Assembly: GCA_030671745.1 (NCBI GenBank)
Contig: DAOVHT010000021.1
Coordinates: 1 to 13,726 of the forward strand
DNA length: 13,726 nucleotides
Direction: 5' to 3'
Source: Candidatus Nanohaloarchaea archaeon
GTDB taxonomy: Archaea > EX4484-52 > GLR71
Below the pieces are notes generated by a model. It saw only the letters and a program-made list of their open reading frames with translations, had not been told where the DNA came from and made no database searches. This document shows, piece by piece, positions 5,953 to 13,000 of this stretch; the first letter of the stretch is position 1; each line of letters starts with the position of its first letter. The position numbers and the translations under genes were made by a program.

Positions 5953-6414
5953 ATGAAACTAAAGGTCATATGTAAAAAATGTGACAGGATTTTCAATTGG
6001 GACGCCAAAAACGAGATTGAATCCTGCCCGTACTGCAGTTCGGAACTGACAATAAAAGACGTACGTATGAACCCGATAGAACTAAAAAAATACCAGAAAT
6101 ACAAAACAGAACACAGGAGCGAAACTGAATACACGACACCTGTCGAAAGGCAACCGGCACGCGCAATGCAGGCACCAATGACACAGACAGTAGAGCCCAC
6201 AACAGAACTTGACGAGGACATAAAAGGCAGATTCATAATAAAGAAAGGCCGGACAAAATACGGAACTTTAGAGATCACAAACCCCGATTACATGATACTC
6301 AAACTTTCATTCTGGGCAATGGGCCCTCAACAGAAATATCTTGTAAAAGAACTGAACACAAAGATAAAGCAATTCCTGAAAGAGACAGGATTCACCGTCG
6401 AGAAAAGATGGTAG
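5953..6414 (+). CDS. Zinc-ribbon protein of unknown function
   Basis: 153 residues. The N-terminus is a zinc ribbon with two CxxC knuckles, C7/C10 (CKKC) and C25/C28 (CPYC), 14 residues apart, with the aromatic FNW after the first knuckle. Residues 50-90 are a polar, probably disordered linker rich in T, E, P and Q. From about 91 a second small domain follows: GRFIIKKGRTKYGTLEI, DYMILKLSFWAMGPQQKYLVKELNTKIKQFL, ending in a basic KRW. The domain order suggests a nucleic-acid or protein adaptor, but I do not recognise the C-terminal part. The ATG at 5953 is chosen because the TATA box lies the correct distance away and the zinc ribbon begins at once; the longer frame from 5878 would start upstream of the promoter. 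Confidence 0.75.
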   Translation: MKLKVICKKCDRIFNWDAKNEIESCPYCSSELTIKDVRMNPIELKKYQKYKTEHRSETEYTTPVERQPARAMQAPMTQTVEPTTELDEDIKGRFIIKKGRTKYGTLEITNPDYMILKLSFWAMGPQQKYLVKELNTKIKQFLKETGFTVEKRW

Positions 6415-6427
6415 ACCTGAGTAAGAA

Positions 6428-6436
6428 GATATAAAC
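6428..6436 (+). promoter_or_regulatory. TATA box of the EamA-type transporter
   Basis: GATATAAAC lies about 34 bases before the ATG at 6466, and no ribosome site is present. A leader of only a few bases is predicted. Confidence 0.4.
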
Positions 6437-6465
6437 TGCAAGACACCATTTGTATATAGATATTT

Positions 6466-7338
6466 ATGGAATGGTACATTTTTGCAGGACTGTGCGCAAT
6501 CTTAGGTGGCATATCATCCATTGTAGAAAAAAAGACACTGAGAAAACAGCACGCCATGGAATTTTCCACAGTGCTTGCAATATTCAATTGCATCATAGTC
6601 CTCCCCCTCATACTGAACGCAGATTTTTCACAGATGACAACCAAATATTATCTTATAGCCTTCGGTGTCTCCTGTGTAGGGAGCGTCGCATTTCTACTCG
6701 TTGCAAAAAGCTTGAGGCACATGGATATATCACAGGCGTCACCATTGCTCAATTTCGGACCCGTCTTTGTCGCAATTCTTGCGTTCTTCATGCTTGGCGA
6801 AAAGATAACCGCAGTCCAGATATCAGGGATCCTGCTCCTCATATTAGGATCATACATCCTTGAGATTGACCACGGTTTCCAAAGCATCCTCGACCCGATA
6901 CGAAAAATGTTCACTTCAAGACATACGATATACATTTTTGTTGCGCTCATACTCTACGCATTCAGCTCAATGGGCGACAAGATTATCTTGACTGCAGTAT
7001 CCCCGATCACATACATAATCGTCGTACAATTTTTTCTTGCAGTCAACTTCCTAGTGATGATAACCCTCTTCCATGACGGTCTTGCAGGAATCAAGAGAGG
7101 TATACAGAATGCGGGGCACTGGATATTGGTGGTTGCAATTCTGACTACGTCCTACCGCCTGTTCCAGGCACAGGCCATATCTATGGCATTCGTAAGTCTT
7201 GTGATACCCATAAAAAGGACAAGCACGCTGATTTCAACAGTCATAGGCGGTGAACTGTTCCATGAGGACGGCATCCTAAAGAAAGCGATCTCATGCATCA
7301 TCACGCTTCTTGGCGCATACTTTGTGATTATGGGCTAA
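6466..7338 (+). CDS. EamA/DMT-superfamily membrane transporter
   Basis: 290 residues with about ten hydrophobic segments arranged as two EamA-like repeats (about 1-135 and 152-290), the normal size for the drug/metabolite transporter superfamily. The first repeat ends in the family signature SPLLNFGPVFVAILAFFMLGE (91-111) followed by ISGILLLILGSYIL. The second ends SLVIPIKRTSTLISTVIGGELF and IITLLGAYFVIMG. Both have the glutamate after the G(G/E) turn that is common to EamA domains. Family members export or exchange small metabolites such as amino acids, nucleosides or sugars; the substrate cannot be told from sequence. The segment 136-152 between repeats is a polar loop. It is transcribed apart from the zinc-ribbon gene, 51 bases downstream of it, and has no T-tract after it. 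Confidence 0.88.
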   Translation: MEWYIFAGLCAILGGISSIVEKKTLRKQHAMEFSTVLAIFNCIIVLPLILNADFSQMTTKYYLIAFGVSCVGSVAFLLVAKSLRHMDISQASPLLNFGPVFVAILAFFMLGEKITAVQISGILLLILGSYILEIDHGFQSILDPIRKMFTSRHTIYIFVALILYAFSSMGDKIILTAVSPITYIIVVQFFLAVNFLVMITLFHDGLAGIKRGIQNAGHWILVVAILTTSYRLFQAQAISMAFVSLVIPIKRTSTLISTVIGGELFHEDGILKKAISCIITLLGAYFVIMG

Positions 7339-7365
7339 AAATACCAAACTACAACAAATAACCAA

Positions 7366-7374
7366 TTTATAAAA
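7366..7374 (+). promoter_or_regulatory. TATA box for a leaderless radical SAM/ArcS transcript
   Basis: TTTATAAAA is centred 27 bases before the ATG at 7397, with AACC just upstream as in the shared module. No ribosome site precedes the start codon. Confidence 0.6.
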
Positions 7375-7396
7375 ATATCCCCACAATTAAGACCTT

Positions 7397-8710
7397 ATGT
7401 CATCTGAAAAATCAAAGACATTCATACTGAAGAGCGGAAAATGTTCATGGGGCAACTGCATCTATTGCGGTTACGGCAAGATTGAAGGCTTTACCCCCAC
7501 AACCGAAAACGTCAACCGCGACCTTGACGGCTTCTTCAAGATAGTAGATGATACCACAGAGACCGTAAAGATATTCGGTTCGGGCAGTTTCCTTGACGAA
7601 AAACAGTTCCCGATAGACTCACAGAAGCATCTGGTCGACCTATGCAAGAAACACGACATAAAAAAACTTCTTTTTGAATCCCGCCCGGAATTCATAACAG
7701 ATGAAACCCTGAAAAACTTCAAGGATCAAGATTATACTGTGGCCATAGGCCTTGAGGTCGCAGACAACAAGACACTGAAAGACATCAAAAAAGGATTCAC
7801 AGTCGAGCAATTTGAAAAAGCCACAGATACAATCCACAATAACAACGGAAAGGTGAGGACCTACCTTCTTGTAAACCCTCCCTATGTCAAAGACATACAG
7901 GACTCACTTGATAAATCAGTCAAATTTGCCCTGAAACATTCAGATTCAATAGTCCTGATAAACCTGTATCCGCACTCAAGCGCAGAGATGATCAACCTTT
8001 ACCTGGACCTTAAATGGAAACCGCTTGACAGAAAACAATTCACAGAAATAACAGCTAAATGGAAAACTAACAAAAAGGTAGAACCTGATTTTGAGACATT
8101 CACATTCACGCCACGAATCCCTGAAAAACTGAAATGTGAACTTAAGGGCGCAAACGAGAAAAACCTGACACACCCATATTACGAGATCTGGCAGGACTAT
8201 TTCCAGAGATTCTATACACCGCCAAAAGTCAAAGACACAATACTTTTCCTGCCTTGCGCATTCAGGAAACCGTACTCGCAGTCAAAGACGCACAGAGAGA
8301 TACTTAAACGCATACAGAACCTGCACTTCTATGCAAGGCTGCACCAGGTGATGATCTCAAACCCGGGCGTGATACCGCGCGAATTTGAATCCAAATATCC
8401 ATTTGCGCACTATGACTGGCCGGAATGGCAAGAGACTGCCGACCTAAAGAAACAATACACAGAAGTGACCCAGAAACGTATTGAAGATTATCTTAAAGCA
8501 CACAGATACAAGAAATACATGTGCTATTTCAAGCATGAATCAGAAAGTTATATCGCACTCAAGAATGCCTGCAAAAAATTAGGCATAGACCTTATACAGC
8601 TTTTTGACAAGACATTGTATGAAGACAAGATGCCCGAGACCAACGTTCTTGTTGAGAGACGCGCACTCGACGCGATGGTCCATCGCCTGAAAAAAGAGAT
8701 GAAAAAATAA
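7397..8710 (+). CDS. raSEA-arcS: Archaeosine synthase: RaSEA-like radical SAM domain fused to ArcS core domain
   Basis: 437 residues that look like two enzymes in one chain. Residues 1 to about 270 are a radical SAM domain. Cysteines C16, C21 and C24 (KCSWGNCIYCGYG) would hold the 4Fe-4S cluster, GSGSF (61-65) fills the SAM-binding position, and ESRPEFI (94-100) and LLVNPPYVKD (157-166) recall RaSEA. Residues about 278-437 match the ArcS core (DUF5591). PCAFRKPYSQSKTH (286-299) fits the ArcS signature PC-x3-KPY-x2-S-x2-H exactly, and VIPREFESKYPFAHYDWP (325-342) is the second conserved block. In other archaea ArcS attaches lysine to preQ0-15 of tRNA, and separate RaSEA cleaves the adduct to archaeosine. 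Here one protein could do both. It lacks the TGT-like and PUA parts of full-length ArcS. The transcript is leaderless. It lies 18 bases before the peptidase gene. Confidence 0.88.
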   Translation: MSSEKSKTFILKSGKCSWGNCIYCGYGKIEGFTPTTENVNRDLDGFFKIVDDTTETVKIFGSGSFLDEKQFPIDSQKHLVDLCKKHDIKKLLFESRPEFITDETLKNFKDQDYTVAIGLEVADNKTLKDIKKGFTVEQFEKATDTIHNNNGKVRTYLLVNPPYVKDIQDSLDKSVKFALKHSDSIVLINLYPHSSAEMINLYLDLKWKPLDRKQFTEITAKWKTNKKVEPDFETFTFTPRIPEKLKCELKGANEKNLTHPYYEIWQDYFQRFYTPPKVKDTILFLPCAFRKPYSQSKTHREILKRIQNLHFYARLHQVMISNPGVIPREFESKYPFAHYDWPEWQETADLKKQYTEVTQKRIEDYLKAHRYKKYMCYFKHESESYIALKNACKKLGIDLIQLFDKTLYEDKMPETNVLVERRALDAMVHRLKKEMKK

Positions 8711-8728
8711 AATATTTGGGCGAATCTG

Positions 8729-9787
8729 ATGGGACACGACGAAAGAATTCAAAAACTACGAGAGCTCATGACCGAAAAACATCTTGACGCCGTCCTCATC
8801 CCTTCTTTTGACAAAAGCTCGCCGAACCTATACTATTTCACAGAGTACGATGACTGCGGTCCAAATTTCTACATGGTGACCCCTGACGACGAGATGCTCC
8901 TTACCTGGGAATGCATGAAAGCAAAGAAAGAGTCAGCAGTCAAAAATTGCGCAACCATATTGCACACAACAATCTCTGGCTACCTCAAACAACGCGGTCT
9001 TGATAAAAAGACAATAGGTATTGACGGAAACATACGGTATTCTTTTGTTGAACAGCTAAAACAAAAATTACCACGCATACAGCTTAAAGACATAAAACAT
9101 AATCTGATGGAGATACGAGCAATAAAAGAACCTCAAGAAATAGAAAATATAAGATCTGCCTGCCTCATGTCAGACCGGATATTGAGAGAGATCAGAGAGG
9201 GACGGTTCCCACAGAACGAAATCCTACTCAAGCAAGAGATACACAAAACAATTGTAAACGCGGGTTCTGAATGGTCTTTTGACACGCTTGTCGCAGGAGA
9301 CGCAAACTCATCAAACATCCATCACCTACCAAAAAACAATCATTTCAAAGACCTCGTACTCATTGACTTCGGCATAAAGAACAATCATTACACATCAGAT
9401 GTCACCCGGACATTCATACTCAAAAAAAATGACAGGATGCAGAAAGCGATGAACGCCCTCATAAGCCTGCACAACCGTCTGGACGACATAATGGAACCGG
9501 GTATACGTGCTTCAGACATTGCACTTTTTGCGCATCATCACCTTGAAATGGCAGGGTACAAAGACACCAGCTACAGCAATGTCCACAGCCTAGGCCATGG
9601 TGTGGGTCTGAAAGAGCATGAATGCCCGATAATATCTGAAAAGTCCACACACCGGCTCGAAAAAGACATGGTCTTCACGCTTGAGCCTGCAATCTATTTC
9701 CCTGGAGAGTTCGGCATAAGGCTGGAAGACACAGTCCTCATGAAAGGAACCGGAATGAAGAGACTTTCAAGATACCCGTTTGAATGA
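8729..9787 (+). CDS. pepQ: M24-family metallopeptidase, Xaa-Pro dipeptidase type
   Basis: 352 residues, normal for archaeal prolidases. Residues 1-128 are the creatinase-like N-terminal domain; the pita-bread catalytic domain follows from about 130 (EIRAIKEPQEIENIRSA). All five metal ligands are visible: D213 and D224 (LIDFGIKNNHYTSDVTRTF), H290 (HSLGHGVGL), E319 (TLEPAIY) and E333 (IRLEDTVL). H198/H199 and H297 fit the substrate-side histidines. Such enzymes cleave dipeptides or peptides with proline in the second position in the cytosol, using Mn, Co or Fe. It starts 18 bases after the archaeosine synthase gene and is probably cotranscribed with it, since no TATA box is visible between them. 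Only a weak GGGCGA ribosome site precedes the ATG. It converges with the coiled-coil gene, 10 bases away. Confidence 0.92.
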   Translation: MGHDERIQKLRELMTEKHLDAVLIPSFDKSSPNLYYFTEYDDCGPNFYMVTPDDEMLLTWECMKAKKESAVKNCATILHTTISGYLKQRGLDKKTIGIDGNIRYSFVEQLKQKLPRIQLKDIKHNLMEIRAIKEPQEIENIRSACLMSDRILREIREGRFPQNEILLKQEIHKTIVNAGSEWSFDTLVAGDANSSNIHHLPKNNHFKDLVLIDFGIKNNHYTSDVTRTFILKKNDRMQKAMNALISLHNRLDDIMEPGIRASDIALFAHHHLEMAGYKDTSYSNVHSLGHGVGLKEHECPIISEKSTHRLEKDMVFTLEPAIYFPGEFGIRLEDTVLMKGTGMKRLSRYPFE

Positions 9788-9797
9788 ATTTAAGACA

Positions 9798-10454
9798 TCA
9801 TTCAATAGAAATGAAATCAAATGCAATAGAACGAGACCCCTCATCTTTTAGTTTAGGGTCAACTTTTTTTGGCGACCAGAAACTTGCCTTGAACATAATA
9901 TTATTTTCACCCAGCCTCACTACTTTTTCAGATAGTTCTATATTCTTTTCAATAATGCCGCTGCCCTCCGGAACAATATCAAGAACCTCGCTACCATTGA
10001 CAATGATCCGTACATGTTTATCGGAAATATGTTCAGGAACGAAAAATCGCACAGTAAGAATACATGATTTTATCTCAGACAAAGTAAATGTGACTGTACC
10101 ATGCTTATTATCTTTACCGGACCATCTTGAATTACCTTCAGAATCCCACCATCCCGAAGAGAGCACACCATTTTCACTTTCAGCCCCCGCCATATCTATC
10201 TCAATAAACGGCTTGTGCATATCCTCTTTATCCACATTTTTATCCGCTGACGAGTCAGGACTATCTGCTATAGCTTTATCCTCACCATTATCAATCTCAA
10301 CAACATATTTCTGTTTCTGTGTATCTAAACTATCGGATGCATTGGACCCACCTGATGCAAAACCCAAAATATCAATCTCAGACTCAAGATCGGATAATAG
10401 CTCGGTAAGATGTTTGACTTTATCCTCAAAATAAGACGCTTTCCTATTGAGCAA
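9798..10454 (-). CDS. Coiled-coil plus beta-sandwich protein of the surface block
   Basis: 218 residues from the TTG at 10454. Residues 1-30 are a heptad-like helix (FEDKVKHLTELLSDLESEIDIL). Residues 31-90 are an acidic, Ser/Asp-rich linker. Residues 96-218 form a beta-rich domain: SSGWWDSEGNSRWSGKDNKHG, VTFTLSEIKSCILTVRFFVP, VRIIVNGSEVLDIVPEG, then NNIMFKASFWSPKKVDP and a final IAFDFISIE. The GWW-x-x-E-x-x-x-RWS opening resembles jelly-roll modules attached to archaeal glycosyltransferases and surface proteins, so carbohydrate or surface binding is inferred. No signal peptide is present. The start is uncertain. The frame stays open to 10499, adding FSRFKKEDSNEIE to the coiled coil, and a near-perfect AGGAGGTGAT site (10502-10511) sits before an ATT at 10496. 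The only ATG (10503) is in another frame. It follows the anchored Ig-like gene as an operon partner. Confidence 0.75.
   Translation of the reverse strand: MLNRKASYFEDKVKHLTELLSDLESEIDILGFASGGSNASDSLDTQKQKYVVEIDNGEDKAIADSPDSSADKNVDKEDMHKPFIEIDMAGAESENGVLSSGWWDSEGNSRWSGKDNKHGTVTFTLSEIKSCILTVRFFVPEHISDKHVRIIVNGSEVLDIVPEGSGIIEKNIELSEKVVRLGENNIMFKASFWSPKKVDPKLKDEGSRSIAFDFISIE
9845..9870 (+). terminator. Possible T-tract terminator for the plus-strand operon
   Basis: Beyond the peptidase stop, the plus strand holds T4 and then T7 (9864-9870). Both lie inside the convergent coiled-coil gene, so transcripts from the two strands would overlap. Confidence 0.3.
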
Positions 10455-10501
10455 TTCAATCTCGTTTGAATCTTCTTTTTTAAATCTGGAAAAAATAAGT
10501 C

Positions 10502-10511
10502 ATCACCTCCT
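10502..10511 (-). promoter_or_regulatory. Near-perfect Shine-Dalgarno sequence overlapping a stop codon
   Basis: The minus strand reads AGGAGGTGAT, complementary to the archaeal 16S 3' end. It covers the TGA stop of the Ig-like gene (10503-10505) and the first two bases of an ATG (10501-10503) that opens only a seven-codon frame (MTYFFQI). The site points to reinitiation for the coiled-coil gene. Confidence 0.65.
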
Positions 10512-11849
10512 CGAATATTTCATATGTCGTATCTTACGCTTTAATCTTTCGCCCTTTCTTGTTGCATCATCAAATGATTTGTCTATATTCTGATACTTTT
10601 GAGATATTGCATCCATATCACCCTTAGGCCTGCCAAAAATCCCACCGAATACTTTCATAGAAAAGAATATTAAGAAGAGAACAGATGCCATAGTGATCAG
10701 ATATTTATATTCCACTAAAAAATTATTGTTCTGCGTATCCGAAAACACATTAAGGACAGTCCCTTTCGTATAGGTGCTCTTACCAGAATAATACACAATG
10801 CCTTCCACCCTATAGGTACCCACCAGTTCTGGCACATAATACATCGTAAGATTGATTATGGACCCTACATCCGAAAACATCTCATCACTTTCAATTATAT
10901 CTATAAGTTCATCATCAAGATATACCTCTCCCTTAAACTTCACATTTGCAGACATTTGACCTGTATTCATAAATATTGCATCAAGCCTTACGATATCTTC
11001 AGGTGATGACCACGGTCTGTTTGAGATAAGCTGGACAAAATCACCAGACAATAGAAGTGCACCCTCCTCTAGGATATCGAAAGTTATCATCTCCATATAG
11101 ATGATCTCATCAAATACAGATACGGAAATGTTCGCCCAATATTGACCCACAGAGAGACTTTCAGTAGGGATATTGATTGTCTCTGTTTTCTTGACAGTGG
11201 GCATGACACTATCTGCAGTCATATTCTTTGATAGCACCACCACAGATTGATTCGAATCATATACATCAATAATTATTTTAGGCGTTACGCGCACATTACC
11301 ATCATTTTTACCCGAAAATGTCAACGGCACCCCATAACCGACCTCAACAGATTCAAGAGACATGTCAGCAACAGAATAATCGACAATCTGCTCCCCCACA
11401 ACCTCTGCGGACACCTTAAGGATTACCGCCGTCTCTATGTTCAGCCCATACTGGACATCGTGTGTAGGTTTATACCGCGGTCTTGAGACAAGCGTTATCG
11501 TGCCCTCATATTGCCCGTTTGCAGCATCCCATGGCGGTCTTATTATGACAAGCGACTCACCTGTTGAATGTGATCCAAGGACAAGTGATTCCGGATAGAA
11601 TGACAGCCATTCTGCAATCTGACCCTCTGCAATTATTTCAACATCAACTGGTACATCTTCCGGATTATTGGCAAATATCTCAGTTTCAGCATAACCGCTC
11701 TTGAGCATGTTTTCAAAAGCTATCGTGCCCGGAGCCGCTGCAAAACTGCCACCGAAAACAGGACAGCTCATCAAAATGCAGAATAAGACAAATGATGATA
11801 TGCATACAAGATATCCATCATTATTGCGCAGATCAAAAAAAGAATCCAT
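10503..11849 (-). CDS. Surface protein: signal peptide, Ig-like beta domains, C-terminal membrane anchor
   Basis: 448 residues. A hydrophobic secretion signal spans about 13-38 (YLVCISSFVLFCILMS to SFAAAP). Residues 42-148 are a beta-sandwich (IAFENMLKSGYAETEIFANNPEDVPVDVEI, WLSFYPESL, VIIRPPWDAANGQYEGTITL) of the kind found in archaeal exoproteins, where RPP-x(5)-NGQYEGTI is the closing strand pair. Two further Ig/CARDB-like domains cover about 155-260 and 262-368. A membrane helix lies at 382-400, and a 45-residue cytoplasmic tail is basic at its end (RKGERLKRKIRHMKYSRR). The protein would display its beta domains outside the cell; partner and ligand are unknown. The ATG at 11849 is supported by GAGGT at 11858-11862 with 8-base spacing; an ATG 4 bases upstream is out of frame. 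It is followed directly by the coiled-coil gene. Confidence 0.85.
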   Translation of the reverse strand: MDSFFDLRNNDGYLVCISSFVLFCILMSCPVFGGSFAAAPGTIAFENMLKSGYAETEIFANNPEDVPVDVEIIAEGQIAEWLSFYPESLVLGSHSTGESLVIIRPPWDAANGQYEGTITLVSRPRYKPTHDVQYGLNIETAVILKVSAEVVGEQIVDYSVADMSLESVEVGYGVPLTFSGKNDGNVRVTPKIIIDVYDSNQSVVVLSKNMTADSVMPTVKKTETINIPTESLSVGQYWANISVSVFDEIIYMEMITFDILEEGALLLSGDFVQLISNRPWSSPEDIVRLDAIFMNTGQMSANVKFKGEVYLDDELIDIIESDEMFSDVGSIINLTMYYVPELVGTYRVEGIVYYSGKSTYTKGTVLNVFSDTQNNNFLVEYKYLITMASVLFLIFFSMKVFGGIFGRPKGDMDAISQKYQNIDKSFDDATRKGERLKRKIRHMKYSRR

Positions 11850-11888
11850 CCATGATTACCTCAGTATCAATTATTTATCTTACCTTGC

Positions 11889-11899
11889 TTATTAAATTT
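11889..11899 (-). promoter_or_regulatory. TATA-like box of the Ig-like surface gene
   Basis: The minus strand reads AAATTTAATAA, centred about 45 bases before the ATG at 11849, leaving a leader of about 18 bases with the GAGGT site. Confidence 0.4.
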
Positions 11900-11969
11900 C
11901 AGATAGAAATGATACAAAAACATGATTATGGATATATCGATCATCGATTATCAAAAAATAAAGATGAAC

Positions 11970-11994
11970 AAAAAAATATGAAAAAAGAAAAAAA
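11970..11994 (-). terminator. T-tract terminator after the secreted protein gene
   Basis: The minus strand holds runs of T7, T6 and T7 within 25 bases, starting about 20 bases past the stop at 12016. Confidence 0.6.
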
Positions 11995-12015
11995 GATAAG
12001 AAAAGGAAAGTTCAT

Positions 12016-12921
12016 CTAAGAACTTTCTGCTGCTGCAATCCTTATGGTGGTAGAGCAACTACCGGTCAGACCATCTGCTGGTAATTTTATAAGCCAGTAC
12101 AGTGGTGTTGTTGGTGCGGTGGGTGCTCCATTTTGATCTGCCTCAACCCAGCTCACATCTGCCAATGCATTGGTTGCTGTAACATTCCACACAGTATCAG
12201 CAAAGGTGAAACCATTTGTAGTATTGTACCTTATACCCGTACTTGCCGCATCTGTCTGTATATCATCTGAAGCGACATCAGTACAGTTCATATAACCATT
12301 GTACAGGGTTTCATTTATGTTAAGGTCAATGTCAACATTACCGGTATTCTTTATGTTTGTAGTGATTTCAGATGATGTAGCACCAAGAGCAACTTCACCA
12401 AAATTAATCTCAGTCTCAGTAACGTTCAAGGCAACAAGTGAATTCACAGTAGCTGCCACAGTATTTGTTCCAGTGTCATCACCATCATCAGTCGCATTCA
12501 TATACACTGTCCATGATGTAGGATTTGCATGGAAATATACTGTAAATGAACATTCTGCATCCCTTGTCGTACCGGTACCCGCCTCGGTAAACACGCAAGT
12601 GGCATTCTTGTAATTGTCTCTTGTATCTGCTGCATCGCCTTCACCTGCAGAACTGTAGAATGCACCACGGACTGAATTAATGTCCTGATAGCCGTTCAGA
12701 TCAGTAATTGTTGCAGAACAGTTCACAAGCTTGGTTGTCTCCGAGTTCAGGGTGAAAGTCTCACCGCCCACACAAGAAATTGCACCCACAGTCGGTGCTG
12801 AACTGCCTATCGACACGCTTGCGGTCAGATCATCATTAGCCCCATCAGCAATCACATTAGTACCGTCTAATAAGATTACACTGATAGACAGTATAGCCAA
12901 GATATACAACAATTTATTCAT
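12016..12921 (-). CDS. Secreted, sequon-rich beta protein
   Basis: 301 residues from the ATG at 12921. A signal peptide covers about 1-26 (MNKLLYILAILSISVILLDG then TNVIADG). Residues 38-160 read SIGSSAPTVGAISC, TTKLVNCSATITDLNGYQDINSVRGAFY, CVFTEAG, ECSFTVYFHANPTSWTVYMNATD. This SAPTVG...TDLNGY-x-DI...WTVY-x-x-ATD layout recurs in surface proteins of uncultivated archaea. Residues 165-300 form a second domain with FGEVALGATSSEITTNIKNTGNVDIDLNIN, a common archaeal exoprotein motif. Eight N-x-S/T sequons are visible (N67, N106, N142, N166, N203, N212, N233, N246), so N-glycosylation is likely. There is no C-terminal anchor, so it is released or held by other surface proteins. AGGAG (12934-12938) lies 12 bases upstream of the chosen ATG; an in-frame ATG at 12960 would give a longer signal peptide. 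Confidence 0.8.
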   Translation of the reverse strand: MNKLLYILAILSISVILLDGTNVIADGANDDLTASVSIGSSAPTVGAISCVGGETFTLNSETTKLVNCSATITDLNGYQDINSVRGAFYSSAGEGDAADTRDNYKNATCVFTEAGTGTTRDAECSFTVYFHANPTSWTVYMNATDDGDDTGTNTVAATVNSLVALNVTETEINFGEVALGATSSEITTNIKNTGNVDIDLNINETLYNGYMNCTDVASDDIQTDAASTGIRYNTTNGFTFADTVWNVTATNALADVSWVEADQNGAPTAPTTPLYWLIKLPADGLTGSCSTTIRIAAAESS

Positions 12922-13000
12922 AAAAACATCATTCTCCTTTTGTTTGAAATGATTAAGCATGCATATAGCCTAATCACTTAACTTATGTTAGTCCATACTG

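Noticed and set aside
6450..6863. 137-codon plus-strand frame upstream of and overlapping the EamA-type transporter
   Set aside because: It is rich in Arg, His and Cys with no recognisable domain and lies out of frame with a clear ten-helix transporter.
9784..10434. 217-codon plus-strand frame rich in Ser and Leu
   Set aside because: It is the mirror of the minus-strand coiled-coil gene. The minus frame has sensible domains, heptads and an operon ribosome site; the plus frame is low-complexity Ser-rich and starts inside the peptidase stop region.
12919..12932. MMFL mini-frame overlapping the start of the secreted protein gene
   Set aside because: Its first ATG is only 1 base from the AGGAG site, and its stop overlaps the gene's ATG by chance in T-rich DNA. 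Not enough evidence for a regulatory leader peptide.
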